Shown here in pieces: positions 8,690 to 17,558 of a DNA stretch of 64,000 nucleotides (its first letter is position 1; every line of letters begins with the position of its first letter). A model generated the notes under the pieces. The model ran no database searches and was not told the DNA's origin. It saw only the letters and a program-made list of their open reading frames with translations. The DNA is from Rhodospirillales bacterium. GTDB lineage: Bacteria; Pseudomonadota; Alphaproteobacteria; Rhodospirillales; Defluviicoccaceae. The stretch spans positions 907,501 through 971,500 of the forward strand of contig JADJQT010000001.1 in the NCBI GenBank assembly GCA_016712595.1, in the 5' to 3' direction. The position numbers and the translations under genes are program-made.

Positions 8690-9235
8690 ATGGATCTGAA
8701 GAAGGTGCCGGTCGGCAAGAATCCCCCATACGACGTCAATGTGCTCATCGAAATCCCGATGGGTGGCAACCCGGTAAAATACGAACTCGACAAGGAATCC
8801 GGCGCAATTTTCGTCGACCGGTTCCTGCACACGGCGATGTACTATCCGTTCAACTACGGCTTTATTCCGCATACCCTATCCGAGGACGGCGATCCGGTCG
8901 ACGCTGCGGTCATCGGTCAGGTGGCGGTAACCCCGGGCGTTGTCGTGCGCTCACGGCCGATTGGCTGCCTGATCATGGAAGACGAGCAGGGCACCGACGA
9001 GAAGATCGTCTGCGTGCCGGTGGACGATCTGCATCCGTATTATGCCGATCTCGTTTCCTATCGGGAGCTGCCGTCGATCATGCGCGAACAGTTCGCCCAC
9101 TTTTTTGCACACTATAAGGATCTCGAAGAGGGCAAGTGGGTGAAAGTAAAGCGGTGGGGCGAGGCCGACGAGGCCTTTCAGCTCATCCGCCAAGGCGTGC
9201 AGCGGGCGGGCGAGGTCAAGATAAGCGAATTTTGA
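8690..9235 (+). CDS. ppa: Inorganic pyrophosphatase, copy 1
   Basis: Soluble family I pyrophosphatase, 181 residues, hydrolysing the pyrophosphate released by biosynthesis. Metal-binding and catalytic residues are in place: KYELDKESGAIFVDR, the DGDPVDA signature (EDGDPVDAAVI), and DEKIVCVPVDD. GGAGG lies about 8 bases before the ATG. A second gene at 15674 encodes a protein that differs at only eight internal positions plus the last six residues, while silent sites differ widely; the two genes bracket the pst operon. Confidence 0.97.
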   Translation: MDLKKVPVGKNPPYDVNVLIEIPMGGNPVKYELDKESGAIFVDRFLHTAMYYPFNYGFIPHTLSEDGDPVDAAVIGQVAVTPGVVVRSRPIGCLIMEDEQGTDEKIVCVPVDDLHPYYADLVSYRELPSIMREQFAHFFAHYKDLEEGKWVKVKRWGEADEAFQLIRQGVQRAGEVKISEF

Positions 9236-9250
9236 TCCGCTGTGGTGGAG

Positions 9251-9275
9251 GGGCGGGGCGCACGTGTTCCCGCCC
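9251..9275. repeat. GC-rich inverted repeat after ppa copy 1
   Basis: GGGCGGG at 9251-9257 pairs with CCCGCCC at 9269-9275, loop 11 bases. It lies between the convergent ends of ppa and the Fic-like gene. There is no T tract, so a terminator role is only possible, not shown. Confidence 0.3.
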
Positions 9276-9340
9276 TTGCGCACACACAAACGGTTGCGCC
9301 CCCCCTCCTGGCCGCGCCGTTGCGCCCAACTCAGCGTGGA

Positions 9341-10072
9341 TCAACGTCTGTTGTGTTTCGTGCGGGCCTTGCCCGTCGGTCCGTTCGCGGCCTCCGTCGG
9401 GGCGTCGCCTCGACCGTGAGACAACAAGAAGGCCGGATTCGCCTGCGCGCGCAACAACTGCGCAAATTTCTTCTTGATGTGCGGTATGTGGACGAGCATC
9501 GCGAAGGAGCGCTTGCGCGTCTGTTTGATCATCGTCGAAGGATCAAAGTAGGCGGTAGCGTTATCGACGGTGAGCACGAACGGCGGCTCGCCCTCGCGGG
9601 CCAGCAGAAAACTCATGATTAGCGCGCCGGTCCGGTGGTTGCCTTCGATGAACAGTTGCGGTTCACTGAGTACGCGAATGTAGACGCCTGCCGCGCGCTC
9701 CCAGACGGTGTCTCCGCCGTGCAGGCTGTACCAGTTAACGATGTCACGGATGCCGCCACCATCCTGTTCGTAAAACCGTTTTTCGGTATTCGCGATCAGG
9801 TCTGCACTCTGGCGGCGGACCTGCACGTCGGTTCCGCATAAGACGCGGCTGTTCAACTCCATCAGCGAGCGATGTTGGCCCATCATTAGCGGATCGACGC
9901 CCTGGTCGAGCAGTTGATCGACCAGCACGTATCCGGCCATCATGCGTTCGACGACGGCGTCCTCCATCGCATCGCGCGAGACGGCCAACTGTGTGTTGAT
10001 GCACGCGAAGTTCTTCTGAACGGCGCGAAGCGCGCTCTCGATGGCAAAGAGATCCAAGATGTTGGAAGGCAT
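9341..10072 (-). CDS. Fic-fold-like protein with degenerate active site
   Basis: About 243 residues from the ATG at 10072 (an in-frame GTG at 10153 is possible but has no ribosome site). The segment QLFIEGNHRTGALIMSFLL matches the Fic core HxFx(D/E)GNGRxxR in spacing, but the catalytic histidine is glutamine, the following Pro is Leu, and the second Gly of GNGR is His. The N-terminal helical part (LFAIESALRAVQKNF, MMAGYVLVDQLL) and the C-terminal Lys/Arg/Ala-rich tail are unassigned. Fic enzymes transfer AMP or phosphate moieties; loss of the His argues against that chemistry here. It sits immediately downstream of the second PstS gene on the same strand, so it could be read with the phosphate operon. 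Confidence 0.6.
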   Translation of the reverse strand: MPSNILDLFAIESALRAVQKNFACINTQLAVSRDAMEDAVVERMMAGYVLVDQLLDQGVDPLMMGQHRSLMELNSRVLCGTDVQVRRQSADLIANTEKRFYEQDGGGIRDIVNWYSLHGGDTVWERAAGVYIRVLSEPQLFIEGNHRTGALIMSFLLAREGEPPFVLTVDNATAYFDPSTMIKQTRKRSFAMLVHIPHIKKKFAQLLRAQANPAFLLSHGRGDAPTEAANGPTGKARTKHNRR

Positions 10073-10196
10073 GACGCGGCCGTGCGTCAACGCGCCATGC
10101 AACGGAACTTTTCGTGCCTGATCGATCGGTGCATCGGTCCCCCCTCTGCGCACCGCCGTCGGGTCAATCCGGCGGCGGATGGCGAGAGGACTGGCG

Positions 10197-11255
10197 CTAC
10201 TGGATGGTGTCGATTACCTGCTGACTCCGGCTTGATACCGCAGCCGGCAAGGGCAGGTAGCCGAGCGAGTTGCTGAACGACTGTCCAGCGGTCAGTCCCC
10301 ATTGGACGAACTCCTTCACCGCGTCCCGCCGTTGAGCATCATTATAGCGTTTATATAACAACAGCCAACTATAGGTAACCAGCCCGTAGGAGTCCACGCC
10401 GTCCGGATCGGGATCGAATTGCCGCAAATCAGCCGCCTCACCGCTTGACGCGTGCTCAAGCGCGATTTTTCCGGCTTCTTCTTCCGGCCGGATGTAGTGC
10501 CCGGCGCGGTTCTGCAGCGATGCCATGGGCAGGCCCAGACGTTTGGCAAAACCATACTCGACGTAGCCGATCGAATCGGCGCTGATCTTAATTCGTGCCG
10601 CCACGCCCTCGTTGCCGCGAGCGAACATCGTTCCGGCCGGCCAGTCGACCATCTTACCGTAGCCAAGGCCACGGGCGCCCCATGCTCCGCCGACGGCGGC
10701 GAGGTGGCGGGTCAGCGCGTAGGTGGTTCCGCTGCTGTCGAGGCGGGCGACGAGGGCGATGGTCCGGTGTGGCAACGAGATGCGGGGATTGGCGTCGCGC
10801 AGGCGGGGATCGTCCCAACTGGTGATCTCACCGGCGAGGATGCCAACGTAGACGTCCCGTGGCAGCTTCAGTTCACCGGTAATGCCCTCGACGTTGTAGG
10901 CAAGCACGATCATGCCTGCCGTCGCCGGGACGACCACGGCGCCCTGAGGGATGCGCGCCATATCGGTGTCGGACAGGGCCGCGTCGGAGGCGCCGAAGTC
11001 GATCCCGCCGCCAACGAAGCGGCTCGTGCCTTCGCCGGAGCCCACGGCGTCGTAGACGATCGCGACGCCGGCATTCTGTTTCTCGAAGCTATCAATCCAT
11101 TTGGCATAAAGCGGCGCGGGAAACGTCGCGCCGGCACCGCGGATGGTAATCGAGCCGCTTGTGCTCTCGGCGTGAGCGCCGATGCTGCCCCCGACCAGCA
11201 CAGCCGAGGCGACGAACGCCGCGGCGACGCGAGCAAAGCCGTGTTGCGTAGTCAT
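10197..11255 (-). CDS. pstS: Phosphate ABC transporter substrate-binding protein, second copy
   Basis: 352 residues with a signal peptide (hydrophobic core residues 10-25, cleavage after AHA). PstS features: IRGAGATFPAPLYAKWI near the N terminus, the DFGASDAALSD loop, the GMIVLAYN strand, the LDSSGTTYALTRHL phosphate-binding segment, and SIGYVEYGFA. It lies 63 bases after pstB, at the far end of the operon from the first pstS, to which it is clearly related but divergent. A second binding protein may tune affinity or ligand range, for example polyphosphate or phosphite, but the sequence does not say which. Confidence 0.93.
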   Translation of the reverse strand: MTTQHGFARVAAAFVASAVLVGGSIGAHAESTSGSITIRGAGATFPAPLYAKWIDSFEKQNAGVAIVYDAVGSGEGTSRFVGGGIDFGASDAALSDTDMARIPQGAVVVPATAGMIVLAYNVEGITGELKLPRDVYVGILAGEITSWDDPRLRDANPRISLPHRTIALVARLDSSGTTYALTRHLAAVGGAWGARGLGYGKMVDWPAGTMFARGNEGVAARIKISADSIGYVEYGFAKRLGLPMASLQNRAGHYIRPEEEAGKIALEHASSGEAADLRQFDPDPDGVDSYGLVTYSWLLLYKRYNDAQRRDAVKEFVQWGLTAGQSFSNSLGYLPLPAAVSSRSQQVIDTIQ

Positions 11256-11318
11256 TTTCTGTTCCCGCCGTGTTCTGGTCTCGCCATATCGGTGCGGTCG
11301 TCTTGCGACGATCCGCGT

Positions 11319-12152
11319 CTAGCTGAACTCGCCGCGGAGGTACTCTTTGGTCAGGGTTTCGCGGGGGTCCTGGAAGACCTGCTGGGTTGCGCCGATTTCC
11401 ACGAGGTATCCGGTGCGGCCGCCGCCGGAGATATCGACGGAGAAGAAGGCGGTGATGTCGGCGACGCGTTGAGCCTGCTGCATGTTGTGGGTGACGAGGG
11501 CGATGCTGTAGTCGTCCTTCAACTCGAGCATCAATTCCTCGACGCGCCGGGTGGCGATCGGATCGAGCGCCGAGCACGGCTCGTCCATCAGCAGCACCGA
11601 CGGCTCGGTGGCGACAGCGCGGGCGATGCACAGGCGCTGCTGCTGGCCGCCGGAGAGCGACAGGCCGCTGGCCTTGAGCTTGTTCTTGACTTCGTCCCAC
11701 AGCGCGGCGCGGCGCAGCGCGTGCTCGACCCGCTCGGCGAGGTCGCCCTTGTAGCGATTCAGCCTGAGGCCGAAGGCGACGTTGTCGAAGATGCTCATTG
11801 AAAACGGGTTCGGCTGCTGGAAGACCATGCCGATGTAGCGGCGGACGACCACCGCGTCGACGTCCTTGGCATAGATATCCTGGCCGAGGAAATGCACGTG
11901 GCCTTCGAACCGGAAGCCTTTGATCATGTCGTTCATGCGGTTCAAGCTACGCAGCACGGTACTCTTGCCGCAGCCTGACGGGCCGATGAACCCGGTGATC
12001 TTGCCTCGTTGCACCGGCACATGGCTGTCGCGGACCGCAAGAAAATCACCGTAGAACAGCTTGTTGATTTTGCAGTCGATGACCGGATGCGCCGCTGGTG
12101 AAGCGGTGGTCTCCGGGATTTCGGTCTGCACCTGCTGGGAATGAGTGATCAT
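11319..12152 (-). CDS. pstB: Phosphate ABC transporter ATP-binding protein
   Basis: 277 residues. Walker A GPSGCGKST (about residues 57-65), Q-loop, signature LSGGQQQRL, Walker B VLLMDEP and the ALDPIAT D-loop are complete, and the FGLRLNRYKGD stretch is PstB-specific. It energises phosphate import through PstC/PstA. The pstA stop lies at 12171, 18 bases upstream, and no strong ribosome site is visible, so translation may be coupled. The start at 12152 (MITHSQ) agrees with family length. Confidence 0.96.
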   Translation of the reverse strand: MITHSQQVQTEIPETTASPAAHPVIDCKINKLFYGDFLAVRDSHVPVQRGKITGFIGPSGCGKSTVLRSLNRMNDMIKGFRFEGHVHFLGQDIYAKDVDAVVVRRYIGMVFQQPNPFSMSIFDNVAFGLRLNRYKGDLAERVEHALRRAALWDEVKNKLKASGLSLSGGQQQRLCIARAVATEPSVLLMDEPCSALDPIATRRVEELMLELKDDYSIALVTHNMQQAQRVADITAFFSVDISGGGRTGYLVEIGATQQVFQDPRETLTKEYLRGEFS

Positions 12153-12170
12153 TAGTCTAGGGTCCCGCAA

Positions 12171-13061
12171 TTATATTTTGGGCCGGCCGATGAGTCGGCT
12201 CAACACGTTGAACAGCAAAACGATGAGGACGAGGACCAAGGAGGCGGACCACGCCAGTTCGATTTGGTTTTCGAAGGGCATGCTGGAAAAGTTGTAGATC
12301 AGGATCGACAGCGAGGCGGTGGGCTCGGAAAGGCTCGAGAGCCAGTAGTTGCTGAATAGCGCGGTAAACAGCAGCGGTGCCGACTCTCCGGCGACGCGTG
12401 AAACGGCGAGCATCACGCCGGTAAGGATTCCCGGCATTCCCGTCGGCAGAACCACCTTCCAGATGACCTGGGTCCGCGTGCAGCCCATACCGATCGCCGC
12501 GTCCTTCATCTTGCGTGGCACCATCTTCATCGCTTCCTCCGCGGTGAGGATGATCGTCGGCAACATCAGCACCGACAGGGCGATGGCGCCGGCGAGGGCG
12601 GAATAGCCGCCCATGGCGAGCACGATGGCGGCGTAGACGAAGACGCCGGCGAGGATCGAGGGAAAGCCGGTCAGCACCTTGGCGAGGAAGCGGGCGGTGG
12701 TGGCAAGCTTGGAGTTGGGTCCGAGCTCGGCGAGGAACGTCGCGGCGAGGATGCCGGTGGGGATGCTGATCGCCGAGGCCAGCGCGACCATCACCAGGGT
12801 GCCGACGATGGCGTTGCCGAAGCCGCCACCCATCTCGAAGCCCGCCGGCGGCAGCTCGGTGAACAGATCGAGGCTGAAGCGCGATCCACCTTTCACGATG
12901 AGCATGTAGAGAACCGATAACAGCGGCACGCTGGCAATAATGGCGACGACCCAGGCGCCGATCGTCAGCAGATAATTGGTCAGCGCGCGGCTTTCCGTTA
13001 GCTTGCGCTTCAGGTTCGGCAGGGACGAAACAGGCGCGGCGGCGATCGCTGTGCTCGTCAC
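12171..13061 (-). CDS. pstA: Phosphate ABC transporter permease PstA
   Basis: 296 residues from a GTG at 13061 that overlaps the pstC stop by four bases (GTGA). Six hydrophobic segments and the permease EAA-like loop EEAMKMVPRKMKDAAIGMGCTR identify it. A longer reading up to 13610 is a shadow of pstC. It forms the inner-membrane channel with PstC. Confidence 0.95.
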   Translation of the reverse strand: MTSTAIAAAPVSSLPNLKRKLTESRALTNYLLTIGAWVVAIIASVPLLSVLYMLIVKGGSRFSLDLFTELPPAGFEMGGGFGNAIVGTLVMVALASAISIPTGILAATFLAELGPNSKLATTARFLAKVLTGFPSILAGVFVYAAIVLAMGGYSALAGAIALSVLMLPTIILTAEEAMKMVPRKMKDAAIGMGCTRTQVIWKVVLPTGMPGILTGVMLAVSRVAGESAPLLFTALFSNYWLSSLSEPTASLSILIYNFSSMPFENQIELAWSASLVLVLIVLLFNVLSRLIGRPKI

Positions 13062-14032
13062 TTCACAGCACTCCTCTTCGTGGTCATGGTCAGGATACCG
13101 ATGCCGAGCACGTTGACGATCAAGGTGATGGCAAGCAACACCAGCGCGGCGTACATCAAGGCCTGCACTTCGATCGCGCCCGCTTCCGGGAAGTTCGACG
13201 CCAGCAACGAGGCAAGGGTGTTCGCCGGCGAGAACAGCGATAAGGTGATCTGGTTCGAGTTGCCGATCAGCATGGCCAGCGCCATGGTCTCCCCGAGGGC
13301 GCGGCCGAAGCCGAGGACCAGCGCGCTGAAAATACCACCCGACGCCGCCGGCACCAGAACCTTGAGGATCGCCTCCCAGCGGGTCGCTCCCATCCCGTAT
13401 GCGGCTTCCTTGGTGCGGTAGGGTACAAGGTGCAGGGCATCTTGCGAGATCGCGGCGATGGTTGGCAAAATCATGATCGCCAGAACCAGGGCGGCCGGCA
13501 ACATGCCGGGGCCGCTCAGCGACGTCGAGAAAAACGGGATCCAGCCTAGCACGTCGTGCAGCCAGTTCGCCACCGGGCGGATCGCCGGAATGACGACGAA
13601 GATGCCCCAAAGACCGAAGACGACGCTCGGGATTGCCGCGAGCATCTCGATGATCGTGCGGAAAACCACCGCCAGGCGCGGCGGCAGAAAGTTCTGGGTG
13701 AGGAAGATCGCCACCGTTACCCCGAAGAAGCCACCGATCATCAGCGCGAACAGTGAGCTGTAGAGCGTTCCCCAGATCTGCGGCAGGATTCCGAACTGGC
13801 CGGTCTGGACGTTCCAGGCCGAACTGGTCAGGAAGCCGAGGTGGTAGTCGTGCACGGCCGGCATCGCTGCGCCGCCGATCTGCCAGAGAATGTAGACGAC
13901 CAGGGCGAGCAACACGTAGATGCCGGCGACGGCGAATGCGCGGTAGCTGCGGTCGGCCAGGTACACGTCCTTCGTCGGTGGCCGCGAAATCGACCGCGAC
14001 AGATCGACGTGCGCGAAGGGATTTTGGGGCAT
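13058..14032 (-). CDS. pstC: Phosphate ABC transporter permease PstC
   Basis: 324 residues, six to seven hydrophobic segments, with the coupling-loop motif QDALHLVPYRTKEAAYGMGATR. The N-terminal cytoplasmic extension of about 30 residues (DLSRSISRPPTKDVY) is longer than in E. coli. It starts 98 bases after the pstS stop in the same transcript direction. Confidence 0.95.
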   Translation of the reverse strand: MPQNPFAHVDLSRSISRPPTKDVYLADRSYRAFAVAGIYVLLALVVYILWQIGGAAMPAVHDYHLGFLTSSAWNVQTGQFGILPQIWGTLYSSLFALMIGGFFGVTVAIFLTQNFLPPRLAVVFRTIIEMLAAIPSVVFGLWGIFVVIPAIRPVANWLHDVLGWIPFFSTSLSGPGMLPAALVLAIMILPTIAAISQDALHLVPYRTKEAAYGMGATRWEAILKVLVPAASGGIFSALVLGFGRALGETMALAMLIGNSNQITLSLFSPANTLASLLASNFPEAGAIEVQALMYAALVLLAITLIVNVLGIGILTMTTKRSAVK

Positions 14033-14130
14033 GGTTCGGTCAGTCCTGGCAGTGGCCGTTCGCGTTGCCCGTCACCGCGATTCCGTTTCGCGGCGACGGG
14101 TCGAGAGTCTTCAGCGACTTCAGCCTGTCT

Positions 14131-15162
14131 TTACTGGATTTGCTCAGCGGCCGCGCGCACTTTCTCGATGACCGACGGCGGCAGCGGGATGTAGCCCATG
14201 CTGTCCGCGATCGGCTGACCTTCGGCGAGACAGTAATCGACGAGCAGACGCAGCGATTTAGCCTTGTCGGCGTCTTGCTTCTTATAGAACAGCATCCAGG
14301 TGAACGTGCTGATCGGGTAGGCGTCTGCCCCCGCCGGGTCTTCGACCCAGCCGCGCAGGTCCGCGCCCAATGTGGCGCTGGCAAGTGCAGCCTCGCCGCC
14401 CTTGGCGTCGCCCTCGATGTAGTTGCCATCCTTGTTCTGCAGCAACGCTGTGTCCGCCTTGGTCAGCTTGGCGTATCCGTACTCGATGTAACCGATCGCG
14501 CCCGGCGTCTGCTTGATTGTCGCGGTGACGCCGTCGTTTTTCGGCGCGGCGACGAACTTGTCGCTACCCGGCCATTGCACGGTCGTGCCGGAACCGACCT
14601 CCTTGGCGAACTCCGGATCGATCGCGCTGAGGTGCTTGGTGAAGACGAAGGTGGTGCCACTGCTGTCCGAGCGGCGAACGACGGTGATCGGCAGGTCAGG
14701 CAGCTTGATGTCAGGGTTGGCGGCGACGATCTTCGGATCGCGCCAAGTGGTGATCTTGCCGGCGAAGATCGCGGGATAGACGTCGCGCGGCAGCTTCAGG
14801 TCCTTGGGGCTGTCCGGCAGGTTGTAGGCGAGGACGATGGTGCCGGCGGTCATCGGCAGCAGCACCACGCCAGCGTCGACCTTGCTGATCTGCTCGTCGG
14901 TCATCGCCGCGTCGCTGGCGGCGAAATCGACCGTGTGGTTGATGAAGTCCTGGATACCGGCGCCGCTGCCCTTGGCCTGATAGTCGACGCGGATGTCCTC
15001 GTGCGCCTTACTGAAGCTCTTGAACCAGGTCGAATAGATCGGGAACGGGAAGCTTGCGCCTGATCCGATGAGTCGCGTTTCCGCGTGTGCCGGTGCGATC
15101 GCGCCGGCCCCGATTAACCCCGCGCAGAGGAGTCCCGTCGCCAGCAAGGAGATCCGTTTCAT
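14131..15162 (-). CDS. pstS: Phosphate ABC transporter substrate-binding protein, first copy
   Basis: 343 residues. Signal peptide MKRISLLATGLLCAGLIGAG ends at AHA about residue 29. IGSGASFPFPIYSTWF, DFAASDAAMTDEQ, RSDSSGTTFVFTKHL and GAIGYIEYGYA form the phosphate cleft. The ATG at 15162 follows a GAGAGGGA ribosome site; a reading from 15327 adds 55 implausible residues. First gene of pstS-pstC-pstA-pstB-pstS2; phoU and phoB, often next in alphaproteobacteria, are absent from the window. Confidence 0.96.
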   Translation of the reverse strand: MKRISLLATGLLCAGLIGAGAIAPAHAETRLIGSGASFPFPIYSTWFKSFSKAHEDIRVDYQAKGSGAGIQDFINHTVDFAASDAAMTDEQISKVDAGVVLLPMTAGTIVLAYNLPDSPKDLKLPRDVYPAIFAGKITTWRDPKIVAANPDIKLPDLPITVVRRSDSSGTTFVFTKHLSAIDPEFAKEVGSGTTVQWPGSDKFVAAPKNDGVTATIKQTPGAIGYIEYGYAKLTKADTALLQNKDGNYIEGDAKGGEAALASATLGADLRGWVEDPAGADAYPISTFTWMLFYKKQDADKAKSLRLLVDYCLAEGQPIADSMGYIPLPPSVIEKVRAAAEQIQ

Positions 15163-15673
15163 TTGTCCCTCTCTTATTCCGTATCCGGTCAAAACACCGC
15201 GCTGCCGGCGGTGCATGCATAACGTCACGATTGGATGGCAATCGATGGTGCCAAAGATATCGTTCGTCAAATTAACCGCCATGAAGACAGCATCGTCCGC
15301 GTCTTCGCCAATTCCCCGCAATGCCAACCACCAATTCGCAAGGCGAATTGTCTGGCAACATGCGCTGCTCGGGGCGCGAGTGATTTGCGAGCTTGGCCCG
15401 GCCTATTTGCTAGCGGACTCCTCATCGTCTGAGAACCCACAAAAGAGCCAAAGCGTTGAGTTGTCACAAAAGATTAATACTATAGGGCTCTCGTCGGAGA
15501 CCGCTCAGCACGATGCCCGGGGAGAAATCGGCCGATGGGCTTGGTGCGATCTGCATCGCGGGTGCGTAGCGATCGCGGTCCTGCGGGTGATGCGGGTTGC
15601 CAACCTGGCGGCGCGAGACTAACCAAAGGTGTGCCGGATACTACGGCCGTCCCATAGTGCGCATGGAGGATCG
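15163..15673. other. Divergent intergenic region, pstS / ppa copy 2
   Basis: About 510 bases without a credible gene, holding the start regions of the pst operon (leftward) and ppa copy 2 (rightward). It is noticeably richer in A+T than the flanks. I looked for paired CTGTCAT Pho-box half sites and found only weak partial matches (for example TTGTCAC at 15461), so PhoB control is plausible from the gene content but not shown. Confidence 0.5.
15456..15483 (+). promoter_or_regulatory. Candidate promoter upstream of ppa copy 2
   Basis: TTGAGT at 15456-15461 and TACTAT at 15478-15483 are 16 bases apart and each match the sigma-70 consensus at four of six positions, in the most A+T-rich part of the intergenic region. 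The leader to ppa would be about 180 bases. Weak prediction. Confidence 0.3.
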
Positions 15674-16216
15674 ATGGACCTGAAGAAAGTGCCGGTCGGC
15701 AAGAACCCGCCTTATGACGTCAACGTGCTCATCGAGATCCCCGTTGGCGGCAATCCGGTGAAGTACGAACTCGACAAGGAGTCCGGTGCGATCTTCGTCG
15801 ACCGCTTCCTGCACACGGCGATGTACTATCCGTTCAATTACGGCTTCATCCCGCATACGCTTTCCGAGGACGGCGATCCGGTCGATGCCGCGGTGATCGG
15901 CCAGGTGCCGGTGACGCCAGGTGTGGTGATCCGCTCGCGCCCAATCGGTTGCCTGATCATGGAAGATGAGCAAGGTACCGACGAGAAGATCGTCTGCGTG
16001 CCGGTAGACGAGTTGCATCCATACTACGCGGACTTGGTCTCCTACCGCGAGCTGCCGTTGATCATGCGCGAGCAGTTCGCTCATTTCTTCGCCCACTACA
16101 AGGATCTCGAGGAAGGCAAGTGGGTCAAGGTCAAGCGCTGGGGCGAAGCCGACGAGGCTTACAACCTCATCCGTCAGGGCGTGATGAGGGCCGGAGAAGG
16201 CTACCGGGTGGATTAA
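15674..16216 (+). CDS. ppa: Inorganic pyrophosphatase, copy 2
   Basis: 180 residues, family I pyrophosphatase with the same intact EDGDPVDAAVI signature as copy 1. Internal differences are few (Met/Val, Ala/Pro, Val/Ile, Asp/Glu, Ser/Leu, Phe-Gln/Tyr-Asn, Gln/Met), and the last residues (GYRVD versus VKISEF) are unrelated. GGAGG-like GGAGGATCG precedes the ATG. Position beside pstS suggests that one copy may be tied to phosphate supply. Confidence 0.97.
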   Translation: MDLKKVPVGKNPPYDVNVLIEIPVGGNPVKYELDKESGAIFVDRFLHTAMYYPFNYGFIPHTLSEDGDPVDAAVIGQVPVTPGVVIRSRPIGCLIMEDEQGTDEKIVCVPVDELHPYYADLVSYRELPLIMREQFAHFFAHYKDLEEGKWVKVKRWGEADEAYNLIRQGVMRAGEGYRVD

Positions 16217-16227
16217 GCGCCTCGCCG

Positions 16228-16653
16228 TCACGCCGACGGCTGGGCGAGTGTGTCCAGCCGTTTGCCGATACGTCGCACCATGTCCTCGGCTGCAGCGGCG
16301 GCATAGGGTCGCGGCGGCGCCTTTCCCCAGATCGGCGCCGGCCAGACGGGGTCGCCGCGAAAGCGGGCGACGATGTGGACGTGGAGCTGGGGAACGATGT
16401 TGCCGAGCGCGGCAACGTTGAGTTTATCGGCGCGAAACGCCTCAGAGACGACGCGCGAGACGCGCGCGATCTCGCCGATCAGCGCCTGCTGATCGGCGTT
16501 GTCGAGTTCGAAAATCTCGCTGACGCCGGCTCGCTGAGGCACGAGGATTAACCACGGAAAGGTCGCGTCGTTCATCAACCGCAGCTGGCAGAGCGGAAGG
16601 CTGCCGACGGGTAGCGTATCCGCGGCGAGTCTTGGGTCGAGTTCAAACGTCAT
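16228..16653 (-). CDS. HIT family protein
   Basis: 141 residues. The histidine-triad region reads NIVPQLHVHIVARFRGDPVW: two of the HxHxH histidines are visible (LHVHI), with the N-terminal one replaced by Gln, as in several bacterial HIT-like hydrolases. Upstream LMNDATFPWLILVPQR and ELDNADQQALIGEIARVSR are also HIT-typical. Such proteins hydrolyse or transfer nucleotide phosphoramidates and dinucleoside polyphosphates. GAGGTGA lies 6 bases before the ATG at 16653; longer readings to 16773 are not supported. Convergent with ppa copy 2. Confidence 0.88.
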   Translation of the reverse strand: MTFELDPRLAADTLPVGSLPLCQLRLMNDATFPWLILVPQRAGVSEIFELDNADQQALIGEIARVSRVVSEAFRADKLNVAALGNIVPQLHVHIVARFRGDPVWPAPIWGKAPPRPYAAAAAEDMVRRIGKRLDTLAQPSA

Positions 16654-16930
16654 TGCGTCACCTCGTGCGTTCAGTACGGCCATTGCCACGGGCGCGGCCG
16701 ACGAAGCAATCGGTAATTCCGCGATGCTCATTTGTGCTGGCGCAGATGGCCGTGCTCGCGCAAATGGCGCCAACGTTGTCCCTCATTTATCGCGCGCGTA
16801 TAGGTTAAGCTGGAGGAAAAGCGGCTTTGTTGAGATGAGCGGAACTTTTGTGCCCGCGTACGTATTGCTCTAGGGGATCTGCGCGGCGCATGCTGGAATG
16901 CCGTTACGACCAAACGTTAAGGAGTGGGTG

Positions 16931-17467
16931 ATGCGGGCAATAACGGGAATGATCGGACTGGCCGTTGCCGTGCTTCCGGCGGCGGCATGGGCGGCGTCGG
17001 TGACAGTTCCAATGACCTTGGTCGGCGCCTCCGGCGCGGGCGCGGCGATCGGCAGCGTCTACGCCGAAGACACCGACAGTGGCCTCAAGTTGACGCCGGA
17101 CCTGACCGCGCTGCCGCCCGGACCGCATGGCTTTCACGTTCACCAGAATCCGAGCTGCGCTGCCGCCGAGAAACAAGGGCAGATGCAGGCGGCGCTTGCC
17201 GCTGGCGGCCACTACGATCCGCAGACCACCGGCAAGCACCTCGGTCCCGAGGGGGACGGACACAAGGGTGATCTGCCGCGCCTGCAGGTTGACCCCGACG
17301 GGACGGCGACGAAACCGATGATGGCGCCGAGGCTGCGCGTCGCCGATCTCAAGGGCCGCGCGCTGGTTATCCATGCCGGTTCGGATAATTATTCCGACAT
17401 GCCCGAGCCGCTGGGCGGCGGCGGTGCTCGCCTTGCTTGCGGCGTCGTGCCGGACATGGCGGAGTGA
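16931..17467 (+). CDS. sodC: Periplasmic Cu/Zn superoxide dismutase
   Basis: 178 residues with a signal peptide ending AWA (about residue 21). Copper and zinc ligands are present: HGFHVHQNPSC, GGHYDP, GPEGDGHKGDLPRL, and VIHAGSDNYSD. The disulfide cysteines lie in NPSC and RLACGV. It disproportionates superoxide in the periplasm. AAGGAG is 6 bases before the ATG at 16931. Confidence 0.96.
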   Translation: MRAITGMIGLAVAVLPAAAWAASVTVPMTLVGASGAGAAIGSVYAEDTDSGLKLTPDLTALPPGPHGFHVHQNPSCAAAEKQGQMQAALAAGGHYDPQTTGKHLGPEGDGHKGDLPRLQVDPDGTATKPMMAPRLRVADLKGRALVIHAGSDNYSDMPEPLGGGGARLACGVVPDMAE

Positions 17468-17523
17468 TTGAGCGGTGCCCGGGCACTTGAACGGAAATAA
17501 TTTTGTTAGCACTGATTATTAAG

Positions 17524-17552
17524 TTGTCGACCGGTCCCGTTTGGGGTATAAC
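17524..17552 (+). promoter_or_regulatory. Promoter of the candidate small RNA
   Basis: TTGTCG at 17524-17529 and TATAAC at 17547-17552 are exactly 17 bases apart, a good sigma-70-type promoter. There is no ORF to serve immediately downstream, but a transcript starting near 17559 would reach the terminator at 17621-17648 after about 90 bases. Confidence 0.65.
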
Positions 17553-17558
17553 AGTCTT

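Noticed and set aside
13753..15063. 436-residue open frame antisense to pstS/pstC
   Set aside because: Shadow frame in high-GC DNA; pst genes on the other strand have clear family motifs.
15475..15487. TAATACTATAGGG, resembling a phage T7 promoter
   Set aside because: It lacks the central six bases of the T7 consensus and no phage polymerase is expected; treated as part of an A+T-rich intergenic region.
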